Origin: Halorubrum sp. Boch-26
Lineage (GTDB): Archaea; Halobacteriota; Halobacteria; Halobacteriales; Haloferacaceae
Assembly: GCF_029889805.1 (NCBI RefSeq)
Contig: NZ_JARANT010000013.1
Coordinates: 1 to 43,433 of the forward strand
Direction of reading: 5' to 3'
Length of the DNA stretch: 43,433 nucleotides
Positions 23,506-31,981 of this stretch are shown here, piece after piece. Both the position numbers and the translations under genes were made by a program. Every line of letters begins with the position of its first letter. Within the stretch, counting starts at the first letter, position 1. Below the pieces are notes generated by a model. It was not told where the DNA came from. It saw only the letters and a program-made list of their open reading frames with translations, and did no database searches.

Positions 23506-26500
23506 TCGTATCAGCCCCAGTTGGCAGGGAGATACGAAACGTCGACCCCTCTCTTGGTCGGGATTCAACGGTAATCTCGCCGCCGTGACGATCGACGATC
23601 TTCCGGCAGATTGACAGCCCGATTCCCGTTCCCTCGAACTCCTCGCGGGTGTGGAGCCGTTGGAACACCTCGAAGATTTCGTCGATCTGGTCGGCTTCCA
23701 TCCCGATGCCGTTATCGGCAACGTCGAAGGTTACCATCCCGTCGTGGTGGCTCACTGAGATGTCGATTTCCGGTTGCTCCGTATTGTATTTGATGCCGTT
23801 TTCGACGAGATTCTGGAACAGTTGGGAGAGCTGGTTTGCATCACCGAAGACCGTGGCCTCAGTTGCCGGTAGCGACACGGTGGCGTCGGTTTCGGTGATT
23901 TTGACATCGAGGCTGGCGGTGACGCGCTCGAAGAGTTCCGAGATGTCGATCACCTCAAAAGACTCCCCGCGAGTATCGACCCGCGAGTAGGCCAACAGCG
24001 CCTGAATCATGTTTCGCATCCGGTCGGCCCCGTCGACCGCGAACTCGATGAACTCGGCGGCGTCGTCGTCGAGGTCATCGCCGTACCGCCGGTCCAACAG
24101 CGTGAGGTAGCTCGATATCGTTCGTAGTGGCTCCTGTAAGTCGTGAGAGGCCGCATACGCGAACTGTTCGAGTTCCTCGTTGGACTGCTTGAGTTGTTGT
24201 TGGGTTTCACGGAGGACCGTTTCGCGCTCTGCACGGGTCAGAGCGGCTTCGACGGTCGACGAGAGCACTTCGAGGAGGTTGAAATCCGTTTCGGAGAAAT
24301 CTCGGTTTTCGGCCGAGCCGGCGATCATGACCCCGTGGTCGCCCAGCGGCACGATGGCTTCGGAGTTGAGATCTGTCTCCTCGTTGTGCAGCCCGTCGAC
24401 CGCGCTGAGATCGTCGTATATCTGAACGGTACCGGCTTCGAACGCGTCCCACGCGAGTGCCGTCCCCCGTTCGAAGGTCGGCTGCTCGCCGATGTACTCG
24501 CTGGCCTCCTCAGTTATCACCTCCGGAACGAGCGTCTCACGTTCCTCGTCGTACCACCAGACACCGGTCATCGGCATCTGCAGGATCGATTTGGCGCTTT
24601 CAACCGCGATGGATGCGATCTGTGACGTGGACGGCACGGCCATGAGTCGTTGGGCCGTCTCGTTGATCTCGTGCAGCTTCGTCTCGAAGGACTCCGTGGC
24701 GAGTTCGTGGCTGGCCCACTGTACGAGTAGCTTCACGAACGCGCGCTCCGTGTCAGTGAACTCGTGCTCACGAGCGTGTTGATCGGCGAAACAGAGCGTG
24801 CCGTACATCTCGCCGTCAACGGTGACGGTCCCGCCGATATAACAGCCGAGATCGAACCGTTTGTAGGCTGCGTCGTCTTTCCACCCTTCGGCGACCGAAT
24901 CTTGAATAGCAAGTGGTCCGGCTTGCTGGATGGTCTTTCGGCAGTACGACTCCGACTTCGGGGCCGAAGCTCCCGTCCGAAGCTGAGGGTGATCGCCAAC
25001 GGCCTGAATGACGTGTTGTGTGCCGTTTTCGATCTTGTTCAAGAAGCCGTACGGGATGCCGAGCCGTTCGGTCCCAAGTTCCAGTAGGGCCGTGAGTTTG
25101 GCTTCGAACCCCCGGTCGGTATCCGAGGCGATACCGGTGAGTTCCCGGACCGACTGTTCGCTTTCTCGGAGGGAACGTTCGAGGCGTTTCTGCTCGGTGA
25201 TATCGCGGGCCACAGCAATGTATCGAGTGTCCCCGCCGACTTCGACCTTATTTACCCACACCTCGACAGGGAACGTCTCACCGTCCCGTCGACGGTGTCT
25301 GCCTTCCACTTTGAGGATGTCGTTCAGTTCCATTTCCGACCAGATGGAGCTGAGTTCCGACTGGTCGATCCCCGCTTCGAATTCGGCCACGTGCATCGAG
25401 CAGAGCGTCTCCCGGTCGTAACCGAGCGACTCGGCCATCGTTTCGTTGACATCGAACACGGCTCCCTCGGCGTCGTGAATCACGATGCCGTCCGGAGAGT
25501 TGTCGAACAGGGCTCGAATGCGGGTTCGCTGTCGCATGAGTTCCTGTTCGCGCTCCTTTTGAGCAGTGATATCCCGGTTCGTGCAGATCAACTCACCGCT
25601 GTCGAGAATCGAGAGGCCGAGGTCTTGGTGGACAAGGGTCCCGTCCTGCTTTCGGCCGCGGGTTTCGCCTCGCCACGACCCGGTTTCGGTGAGTTCCGGA
25701 AACACTTGGGTTTCGATCCGTTCGATCTCGGCGTCACCGTAGAGGTCTCGCCACTCGCAGCCGAGCAGTTCCTCGGGGTCATACTCAAAGATGTCGGCGT
25801 GGGCTTGGTTCATATAGACGTACTCGTCGCCATCAAGGATGGCAATACCGTCCATCGCCACCTCCATGGCCGCCGCTTGGAGCTCTATTTCTGCATCACG
25901 CTCTTTTCGCTCGGTGATATCGGTCGCGATCCCGACCAGTCGACGCGTCGTGTTCGTCCCGGCGTGCAGTTCGGCGCGGGCTTCGATCCACAGCTGCGTC
26001 CCATCGTCTTGTTCGATGCGGTACTCCACTTGCAGCGTGTCGCCGTCCGCGGTTACCGATTCGAGTGATTCCCGTACCGTAGGGACATCGTCGGGATGAA
26101 CGGGCTCTAAGAACTCCTCGTAGGTCCCGTCGGACGCGCCGGGTTCGAGACCGAACAGCTGTTCCATGGATTCCGTCCAGACCACGTCCTCGGTCTCCAG
26201 ATTCAACTCCCAGACGCCCGCGTTCGTGGCCTCCAAGGCAACGGTGAGTCGCTGTGATATCTCTTCGAGTTCTCGTTCCCGCTGTTTGGCGTCTGTGACG
26301 TCGGTTGCAACGCCGAGTACGGCCTCCCTGTCGTGGTCGACGGGATCGTACGGGATTTTCGTCGTCTGTAGGGTTACCGTCTCGCCGTCGGCTTTCGTCA
26401 GCGGCTCTTCGGGGATCACTTTTTGCTCGCCCGAATTGATGACCGCGAGATCGTCTTCTTGGAACTGTTTGGCTTCGGCTTCCGACGTGACGAAATCGGC

Positions 26501-27901
26501 GTCGGTCGAGCCTTCGACCTCTTCGACGGTCGACCCGTAGGCGTCGGCAAGCGCCTGATTGACCAGGATGTACTCGTTGTCCCTGTCCTTAGCGAACACC
26601 AACTGTGGCAACAGGTCGATGATCTGGCGCAGCCGGTCGCGATTTGCGGCCGCCCGCTGTTTGTTCTGCCGTCGACTCAGTTCCTTGCCGATCCACTGGG
26701 CGAAGATACGCACCACCGTGCGTTCGCCCTCCGTGAACGGTCGCTGACGTGCGGCTGTCTGTGAGAAGTTGAGCGTACCGTACCGCTCGCCGTCGACAAC
26801 CACCGAGGTACCAATGTACGATTCGAGACCCTGAGACTGGTAGGCCGGATGGGCCGCTAGCTCGCTGTCGCCGGCGTTGGCCACGGCCACCAGTTCCTCG
26901 GTGTCGATGACGAGATCACAGAACGTCTCACCGAGGTCGAACTGATCGCCCGGCCGGATCGCGTCGTCCGGTGCGGTGACTCTTTCGGCGGTGTACTCGT
27001 CGCCGTCGATGGTCGAGAAAATGCCGAGGTCGAGTCCCAGATACTCACTGCCGACCTCGAGAATTGCGTCGATCCGTTCGCCGACCGACCGGTCATCGTC
27101 GGTCGAAATGTCGTGAAACGCTGCGAGCGCGTCGTTGTGGGATTCAAGCGCCTGTTCGTACTCGATCTGCGCGCTGACATCTCTGATCGAGCCGAGAAAC
27201 GCCAGCGTATCGTTGTCCGGGGCTTTGAGCGCCGTCCCGAAGGTTTCACCGGTGAACGTCGTTCCGTCGGCTCGCTCGTATTCGCTCAGATACGTCTCCT
27301 CGCGCACGGGGGCCTGGTCGTTGAACCGCCGGTCTCCTTGGCGGTCGTACTCCGCTTCATCGGCGTAGAGGAGGCGCGTCTCCTCGCCGATCACTTCGGT
27401 TGTCTCGTAGCCGAACAGCCGTTCAGCCGCTGGATTAAACTCGGTGATCCGGCGGTCGGTGTCGGCAACGATGAGGGCGTCTTCGGTCTCCTTGAAGACG
27501 GTCTCGAACAGCCGACGTTGCCGCTGTGCGTCGATTCGTTCGCTGCGCTCATCGGAGATATCGTAAAAAAACGCCGTGGCCCCGTTTTCGTCCGGATAGA
27601 TGCACACCTTGACCCAACGGTCGAGCTCCTCTTGGTAGCTTTCGAACCGGGTCGACGTCTGTGTCGACAGCGCCTGCTGGAGTTCCTCCTCGACGGTTGT
27701 CTCACTGATATCCGACAGGGCCTCCCAGACGTCTCGGCCGAGTAGTTCGTCGGGTGACCGTTCCAACATCGCTGCCGCCCGTTCGTTGACGAAGGTGAAT
27801 TCACCGTCGCCGTTGAGTGCACAGATCGCCTCGTCGACGCGACCCAGTATCTTCCCGGGCGTGCAGTCTTCGACCGAGTTGTCGGTTATATCAGCGCTCA
27901 T
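23498..27901 (-). CDS. Multi-sensor histidine kinase, six PAS and three GAF domains
   Basis: A 1467-aa soluble kinase. By eye the order is PAS (about 20-115), PAS (130-245), GAF (260-415), PAS (430-545), PAS (555-670), PAS (675-795), PAS (800-920), GAF (935-1085), GAF (1095-1230), HisKA with phospho-His in FAYAASHDLQEPLRTI, and HATPase with NLVENGIKYN, DNGIGM and GTGIGLSI. There are no clear membrane helices, so inputs are cytoplasmic (redox, light or small ligands). The HisKA type resembles phytochrome-like kinases, matching the Rcp1-like receiver next to it. It starts overlapping the upstream regulator (ATGA). Confidence 0.92.
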   Translation of the reverse strand: MSADITDNSVEDCTPGKILGRVDEAICALNGDGEFTFVNERAAAMLERSPDELLGRDVWEALSDISETTVEEELQQALSTQTSTRFESYQEELDRWVKVCIYPDENGATAFFYDISDERSERIDAQRQRRLFETVFKETEDALIVADTDRRITEFNPAAERLFGYETTEVIGEETRLLYADEAEYDRQGDRRFNDQAPVREETYLSEYERADGTTFTGETFGTALKAPDNDTLAFLGSIRDVSAQIEYEQALESHNDALAAFHDISTDDDRSVGERIDAILEVGSEYLGLDLGIFSTIDGDEYTAERVTAPDDAIRPGDQFDLGETFCDLVIDTEELVAVANAGDSELAAHPAYQSQGLESYIGTSVVVDGERYGTLNFSQTAARQRPFTEGERTVVRIFAQWIGKELSRRQNKQRAAANRDRLRQIIDLLPQLVFAKDRDNEYILVNQALADAYGSTVEEVEGSTDADFVTSEAEAKQFQEDDLAVINSGEQKVIPEEPLTKADGETVTLQTTKIPYDPVDHDREAVLGVATDVTDAKQRERELEEISQRLTVALEATNAGVWELNLETEDVVWTESMEQLFGLEPGASDGTYEEFLEPVHPDDVPTVRESLESVTADGDTLQVEYRIEQDDGTQLWIEARAELHAGTNTTRRLVGIATDITERKERDAEIELQAAAMEVAMDGIAILDGDEYVYMNQAHADIFEYDPEELLGCEWRDLYGDAEIERIETQVFPELTETGSWRGETRGRKQDGTLVHQDLGLSILDSGELICTNRDITAQKEREQELMRQRTRIRALFDNSPDGIVIHDAEGAVFDVNETMAESLGYDRETLCSMHVAEFEAGIDQSELSSIWSEMELNDILKVEGRHRRRDGETFPVEVWVNKVEVGGDTRYIAVARDITEQKRLERSLRESEQSVRELTGIASDTDRGFEAKLTALLELGTERLGIPYGFLNKIENGTQHVIQAVGDHPQLRTGASAPKSESYCRKTIQQAGPLAIQDSVAEGWKDDAAYKRFDLGCYIGGTVTVDGEMYGTLCFADQHAREHEFTDTERAFVKLLVQWASHELATESFETKLHEINETAQRLMAVPSTSQIASIAVESAKSILQMPMTGVWWYDEERETLVPEVITEEASEYIGEQPTFERGTALAWDAFEAGTVQIYDDLSAVDGLHNEETDLNSEAIVPLGDHGVMIAGSAENRDFSETDFNLLEVLSSTVEAALTRAERETVLRETQQQLKQSNEELEQFAYAASHDLQEPLRTISSYLTLLDRRYGDDLDDDAAEFIEFAVDGADRMRNMIQALLAYSRVDTRGESFEVIDISELFERVTASLDVKITETDATVSLPATEATVFGDANQLSQLFQNLVENGIKYNTEQPEIDISVSHHDGMVTFDVADNGIGMEADQIDEIFEVFQRLHTREEFEGTGIGLSICRKIVDRHGGEITVESRPREGSTFRISLPTGADTNE

Positions 27902-28797
27902 TCGGCGCCTCCGATCGGGAGGCGTTCGATCGCCTCGGCGTCGACATCGTCGAGATCGATGCCCGTGGATTCGAGTTCATCGAGTCGGCTCCGGAGGCGC
28001 TGATACAGCTCGTTCGTTTCGAGAGTTTCCTCGGGGTACTCGACCTGTAACAGCGCGAGTTTCGACCGAATCCCGAGATACTCTTGCAGTTCCGTACTGT
28101 ACTCTCGGCGGTCGAAGAGATCCGCGACCACTGCGTGGAGTTCGTCTTGGCGAACGGGTTTCGTAAGGTACTCGTCGAACTCCATGTCGAGAATCTCGAA
28201 GTCGGGATCTTCGGAGGTCACCATGACGACGCGGATGTCGTACCGTTGAGACCGAATCCAGTCGAGAACTTCTCCGCCGGAGAGGCCCGGCATTCGGCGA
28301 TCCAAGACGACGACACCGACGTCGGTGTCGAGATTCCGGAGCGTCTCTTCGCCGTCATTGGCTGTCCGGACGGTGTAGTCGTTTTCCAGCCAAGCGGTGT
28401 GCATCGTGTTGATGCGCTTGTTGTCGTCAGCGACCAAAACGACCTGTTCGGTCTCCGGTTCGGCGAGATGGGTTTCGCCCCAGTCGGCGAGCGATTCGAT
28501 CACGTCGTCAAGCTCTTTGCCCCGCTCGGTTAGCGTGTAGTTGACGCGGAGCGGACTCTGGCTGATCTCGTGACGCTCGATGATCTCGTACTCTCGGAGA
28601 TCTGTCAGCGCGTCGGTCAGTACCTTCGCAGAGATACCATCGAGCCGACGCTCGAGGTCACTGAATCCGAGGCCGTCGTCGTTGGACAGACAGCGGACGA
28701 TAGCCGGATGCCACTTTTTCGAGAGCAGGGAGACACTGTCGAGAAGCGACTCCGGAACCACTGGTGTCTCGTTTGTGTGTGAATCAGTCATATTCAT
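27898..28797 (-). CDS. HxlR-type wHTH fused to a receiver and HalX domain
   Basis: 299 aa. Residues about 20-110 form an HxlR-like winged helix (LLSKKWHPAIVRCL, FSDLERRLDGISAKVLTDAL, then a wing NYTLTERGKEL). A receiver follows (about 115-235): VLVADDNKR, phosphoacceptor Asp in VVVLDRRMPGLSG, and KP in EYLTKPVRQ. The C-terminus has a HalX domain (FDRREYSTELQEYLGIRSK). HalX normally follows a receiver in haloarchaea; an N-terminal HxlR domain gives this protein a DNA-binding head. It is the likely transcription factor output of the operon. An ATG at 28791 is an alternative start. Confidence 0.9.
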   Translation of the reverse strand: MNMTDSHTNETPVVPESLLDSVSLLSKKWHPAIVRCLSNDDGLGFSDLERRLDGISAKVLTDALTDLREYEIIERHEISQSPLRVNYTLTERGKELDDVIESLADWGETHLAEPETEQVVLVADDNKRINTMHTAWLENDYTVRTANDGEETLRNLDTDVGVVVLDRRMPGLSGGEVLDWIRSQRYDIRVVMVTSEDPDFEILDMEFDEYLTKPVRQDELHAVVADLFDRREYSTELQEYLGIRSKLALLQVEYPEETLETNELYQRLRSRLDELESTGIDLDDVDAEAIERLPIGGAE

Positions 28798-28801
28798 ACA
28801 T

Positions 28802-29275
28802 CTACTCAGCAGAATATAAGGACTCTGCCGGATACTCCGCCCACTCGAACCAGAACTGTTCGATCGATCCAATGAGGTCGACGTATCTCTCAGACGTTTG
28901 CGGGATCTTGACATGTGCGTTCCCGCCGGCCTCGTACGTCATGTCGACATTACTCTCGTCGGGGTTGAGGACGATCACGGGCAGTGTTTCGAGACGCGGG
29001 CTGGATTTGATCGCATGAAGGACGGTCATCCCGTCGGGCAGCTCGAAATCGAACTGCAGCAACACGAGGTCCGGCCGTGGCTGGTCGACTGACGGTTCAC
29101 CGTCGCTGGTATCAGTAAGCCACTGGATTGCTTCCCGACCGTCGGTGACGACATCGATGTCGACCGGCCGAGTACAGGACTCGTCACACGCTTCCTGCAG
29201 ATTTATCGGGGGCGTTCCGACAAACAGGACACGCAGTTTTTCGCCGTCTTGGCTCTGTGCGACGTTCGGAACCAT
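28802..29275 (-). CDS. Degenerate receiver (pseudo-response regulator)
   Basis: A 157-aa Rcp1-like receiver fold (strand VLFVG, then LVLLQ, LPVIVLN, and a C-terminal FWFEW like its sister at 23050). The residues for phosphorylation are altered: acidic pair EDN is GTP, the phosphoacceptor Asp aligns with Gln in LVLLQFDFELPDG, and the Lys of KP aligns with Ile in HVKIPQTSE. It probably cannot be phosphorylated in the usual way. The ATG at 29275 overlaps the stop of a 14-codon leader ORF (TAATG); the longer start at 29302 is out of step with that arrangement. Confidence 0.82.
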   Translation of the reverse strand: MVPNVAQSQDGEKLRVLFVGTPPINLQEACDESCTRPVDIDVVTDGREAIQWLTDTSDGEPSVDQPRPDLVLLQFDFELPDGMTVLHAIKSSPRLETLPVIVLNPDESNVDMTYEAGGNAHVKIPQTSERYVDLIGSIEQFWFEWAEYPAESLYSAE

Positions 29276-29319
29276 TAGATAACCGCCCGCTTGGGGAAGC
29301 ATTCCAACTGATGATACAT
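29275..29319 (-). CDS. 14-codon leader ORF of the phosphorelay operon
   Basis: ATG at 29317-29319 opens MYHQLECFPKRAVI and ends in TAA that shares one A with the next ATG (TAATG). It begins 42 nt after GTTAGC of the promoter and 32 nt after the first base of the TATA-like run, the leaderless position. Equivalent mini-ORFs occur at the two sister promoters at 31977 and 34637. Confidence 0.5.
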   Translation of the reverse strand: MYHQLECFPKRAVI

Positions 29320-29702
29320 TGCTGAAACGTCTTCGAACCTCGTATATATAACGTCGCTAACTTCGAGGTAATCGAGGTACTTACCGTTAGCTTAGCCACT
29401 GAGATGTACGTTAGTAGGGTACTTACCGCAGTGTTCGCCCACGTTTATGTATACCAGACACCCCCTTTGTGTATGATCATACGGTACTTATCCGCAGACT
29501 CGGTGCACACCCGACGGTGTGATTCAGAGCCGTGCGCGGCGGGGAAGCGGAGGCGCTCGTCTCGACGCCGTGTGACCATCGATCGCCCACCCAACCAGCC
29601 GACCACACGCACCGTCAGTGCCGAACAGATAACTCCGCCTGTCGAGACAGGAGCGTCTCACGACGGGGTCGACGACCGGTGTTAGACGGGAAGTCAACTC
29701 AG
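29303..29702. other. Divergent control region between the phosphorelay operon and the GAF-kinase gene
   Basis: About 400 bp. Besides the minus-strand promoter it holds GGTACTTACCG at 29376-29386 and 29418-29428 and the related GGTACTTATCCGCAG at 29483-29497. A plus-strand TATA-like TTATGTATACC lies at 29445-29455. An ATG at 29473, 28 nt downstream of that element, opens a 70-codon Arg-rich frame ending at 29685, 17 nt before the kinase start; it may be a leader ORF or untranslated. Confidence 0.5.
29342..29396 (-). promoter_or_regulatory. Promoter of the phosphorelay operon with shared element
   Basis: Read on the minus strand: GGTAAGT (29385-29379), 17 bp, GTTAGC (29361-29356), then TTATATATAC (29351-29342). 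The half-site and GTTAGC are 24 bp apart start to start, identical to the promoters at 31903 and 34561. A weak left half GCTAAGC (29396-29390) sits 4 bp before GGTAAGT, where the other two have ACTTACC. Confidence 0.65.
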
Positions 29703-31532
29703 ATGAGTAGCGCTAACCCCACTGTTCACACAGCACGAAACCGGCTTGACGAGATTGTTCGCCAAGACACGTCCACTCAACAGAAAGCGACGGACGCACT
29801 CGACCTTGGGATCGAGTATCTGGGGGCCGACTTCGGCTACCTCGCGGTGACCGACGAGCAATTCAACTACTGGGAGCCGATCGTTAGTACGGAAATACCC
29901 GAGGGCGTCCCGGAGCACAGCCCCCGCGAGCTCTCGACTACCTACTGTCGGCGAACAACTGAGGATGACACGCAGATCGCTCTCCACGACCTCCCAAATC
30001 AGGGGTTTGCCGACGATCCGGGGTATCAAACGTTCGGCTGCCACTGCTATCTCGGCACGCCGCTCATCGTCGACGGAACACAGCGTGGGACAGTGTGTTT
30101 TGTTTCCGAAGAGCCACGGAGCAGGCCGTTTGATGACGCGGAGCTGCTGTTTGCAGAACTGTTGGCGCGAGTGCTGGGAGACGAATTTAAATGCGATCGG
30201 AAAGAGAAGAAAATTCGAAATCAGGCCAACCTCACGACCGTTCTCAGCCGGATTCTTCGGCACAATCTCCGGAACAACTTGACGGTTATCCGAGGGCACG
30301 CCCAAGCGATGGCCGACCAGTTGGAGTCCGAGCTCCGTAGCGACCTGATTCTCAAAAACGTCGACAAACTCATCAAGCTAGGCGACAAGGCCCGCACCCT
30401 CGAGTCGGTTATCGATCAGACGGCCTCGCGGGAGCCGACCGATATCGGCGCACTCGCTGCGCGTGTCGTTAGCACGGCCGACGACGAGACCCCTGCGGCG
30501 TCGATCACTGTCGACGCCAGCGAGGGACTCACGACACCAGTCCGTCCGAACTTCGAACGGGCGCTCAAAGAGCTACTCGACAACGCTGTCAAACACGGCG
30601 GGGACAGTCCGACCGTCGCTGTCGAGGTCGAACAGACGCCGACTGCGGTTGCGGTTCATGTCACCGACGACGGACCGGGGCTTCCTCGACAGGAACGGGA
30701 CGTACTCGAAAACGAGGCCGAAACACCGCTTGTCCACGGCAGCGGTCTCGGCCTCTGGATCGTCCACTGGATCGTCACCGGCCACGGTGGCACTGTCGAG
30801 TCGACGGTGACCGCGGACGGAACCAGGATGACCGTGTCGGTTCCGCAAGCCACAGAGCCGCCTGCCGACTCGATGCCGACGGGACAGGATCGGGTTCCGG
30901 AATGCACGCGGGCACGCGATCAGTACCGGGCAGCCTTCGAGGAGTCGAACGATGCGATGGTAATCACCGACGACGACGGGCGAATTATCGACGCCAACTC
31001 GACGGCGGCCGATCTCTACGGCGCCACCAAGGAGGCACTGCTCGGTCAGTCGGTCCCCGAGCTCCTCCCGGACGACTTCGATTTCGACGCCACGTGGGAG
31101 TCGTTCCTCGCGAACGGAACCACGCGTGACACGATGACGATCGTCGACGGTGATAGGTGCGAACGGACCGTCGAGTACACCGGAACCGCGAACATCGTCC
31201 CCGGCCAACACCTCTTCGTTTCCCGCGACATCACCGATCGCGTCGAACAGCAGTCCGAACTCCGGGCAAAAGCGCGGGCGACGGACGACGAACCGACCGG
31301 AATCACGATCGGAGACACCAGTGTGAGCGGTAATCCACTGAGACATGCGAACGAGCGGTTCTGCGAGCAATTCGGCTCCGACAAATTCGAAGTTCTCGGG
31401 CGGAACTGCCGGTTCCCGCAGGACGAAGAGATCAACGCCGAGGCACTCGACAGAATCCGGCAGTCGATTTCCAACCGGGAGCCGATCACCGAGACGGTAC
31501 GAGACTACTGCGAGGACGGAACAGAGTTCTGA
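29703..31532 (+). CDS. GAF-histidine kinase-PAS-LOV protein, truncated in the LOV domain
   Basis: 609 aa from ATG 29703. GAF (about 15-165), HisKA with phospho-His in LRHNLRNNLTVIRGHA, HATPase with ELLDNAVKHGG, TDDGPGLP and GSGLGLWIV, then PAS (about 415-530) and a LOV-type PAS (about 540-609). The LOV part has NPLRHANERF and GRNCRFPQ, the motif with the flavin-reactive Cys, but the frame stops after EDGTEF, where LOV domains continue with FW and three more strands. Sensors placed after the kinase core are unusual. It is divergent from the phosphorelay operon. Confidence 0.88.
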   Translation: MSSANPTVHTARNRLDEIVRQDTSTQQKATDALDLGIEYLGADFGYLAVTDEQFNYWEPIVSTEIPEGVPEHSPRELSTTYCRRTTEDDTQIALHDLPNQGFADDPGYQTFGCHCYLGTPLIVDGTQRGTVCFVSEEPRSRPFDDAELLFAELLARVLGDEFKCDRKEKKIRNQANLTTVLSRILRHNLRNNLTVIRGHAQAMADQLESELRSDLILKNVDKLIKLGDKARTLESVIDQTASREPTDIGALAARVVSTADDETPAASITVDASEGLTTPVRPNFERALKELLDNAVKHGGDSPTVAVEVEQTPTAVAVHVTDDGPGLPRQERDVLENEAETPLVHGSGLGLWIVHWIVTGHGGTVESTVTADGTRMTVSVPQATEPPADSMPTGQDRVPECTRARDQYRAAFEESNDAMVITDDDGRIIDANSTAADLYGATKEALLGQSVPELLPDDFDFDATWESFLANGTTRDTMTIVDGDRCERTVEYTGTANIVPGQHLFVSRDITDRVEQQSELRAKARATDDEPTGITIGDTSVSGNPLRHANERFCEQFGSDKFEVLGRNCRFPQDEEINAEALDRIRQSISNREPITETVRDYCEDGTEF

Positions 31533-31619
31533 ACCCGCCGGACGATCGCATCGGTCGAAGAGGAGCGGGGATGGCTCGGGAACCGCGTCGGGTTCCGAGA
31601 CGGCGGAATGAAATGTCGG
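31533..31619 (+). pseudogene. In-frame remnant of the LOV domain C-terminus
   Basis: Reading on in the same frame after the TGA at 31530-31532 gives TIASVEEERGW and NRVGFRDGG, which follow the LOV pattern RIAPVxDEDG and VGFQxD at the right spacing. The TGA stands where LOV domains have Trp (TGG), so a point mutation or sequencing error could have split the domain. Confidence 0.5.
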
Positions 31620-31902
31620 TGGCGTCGTGGGTCACTCTCGGGGGTATTCGGGGTTTGTCCCGATCGTGAATCGGACTCGCCGCGTCCACGCTGAGCCCGT
31701 CAAAGACGACGTGAGGGTCGGCGTTTGATCGCGGAATTCGATTGACTCGAGGAGCCTCAGCACGACGCTCGTTCCGATCTGCAATTCTCCCTCGAAGAGG
31801 TCAGCCGTCGAGTACACCAGCGACGGTCGACGTTTGTGTCGACCCCCGCTGTTCGGATCGCAGGGCCGACGCTCCCGCGCGGGACCGTCGATCTCGGCTC
31901 CC
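31620..31902. other. Region between the LOV remnant and the TasA-like promoter
   Basis: No supported gene. A minus-strand frame from a GTG at 31904 to 31632 (contains DLFEGELQIGTSVVLRLLESI) has reasonable codon composition over its middle, but its start lies in the palindrome of the TasA-like promoter and I find no family for it. It could be a decayed gene fragment. Confidence 0.25.
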
Positions 31903-31956
31903 ACTTACCACCGGGTAACACGGCTGCTAACTTATCAGTTAGCTTATGTATATACG
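31903..31956 (+). promoter_or_regulatory. Promoter of the TasA-like gene with shared palindrome and TATA box
   Basis: ACTTACC (31903-31909), 4 bp, GGTAACA (31914-31920), 17 bp, GTTAGC (31938-31943), then TTATGTATATACG (31944-31956). ACTTACC to GTTAGC is 35 bp and GGTAA to GTTAGC is 24 bp, identical to the promoter at 34561. ATG 31977 lies 39 nt after GTTAGC and forms the start-stop ATGTAATG with the gene's ATG at 31982. Confidence 0.7.
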
Positions 31957-31981
31957 TGGCGCTCACATTGAATTGCATGTA

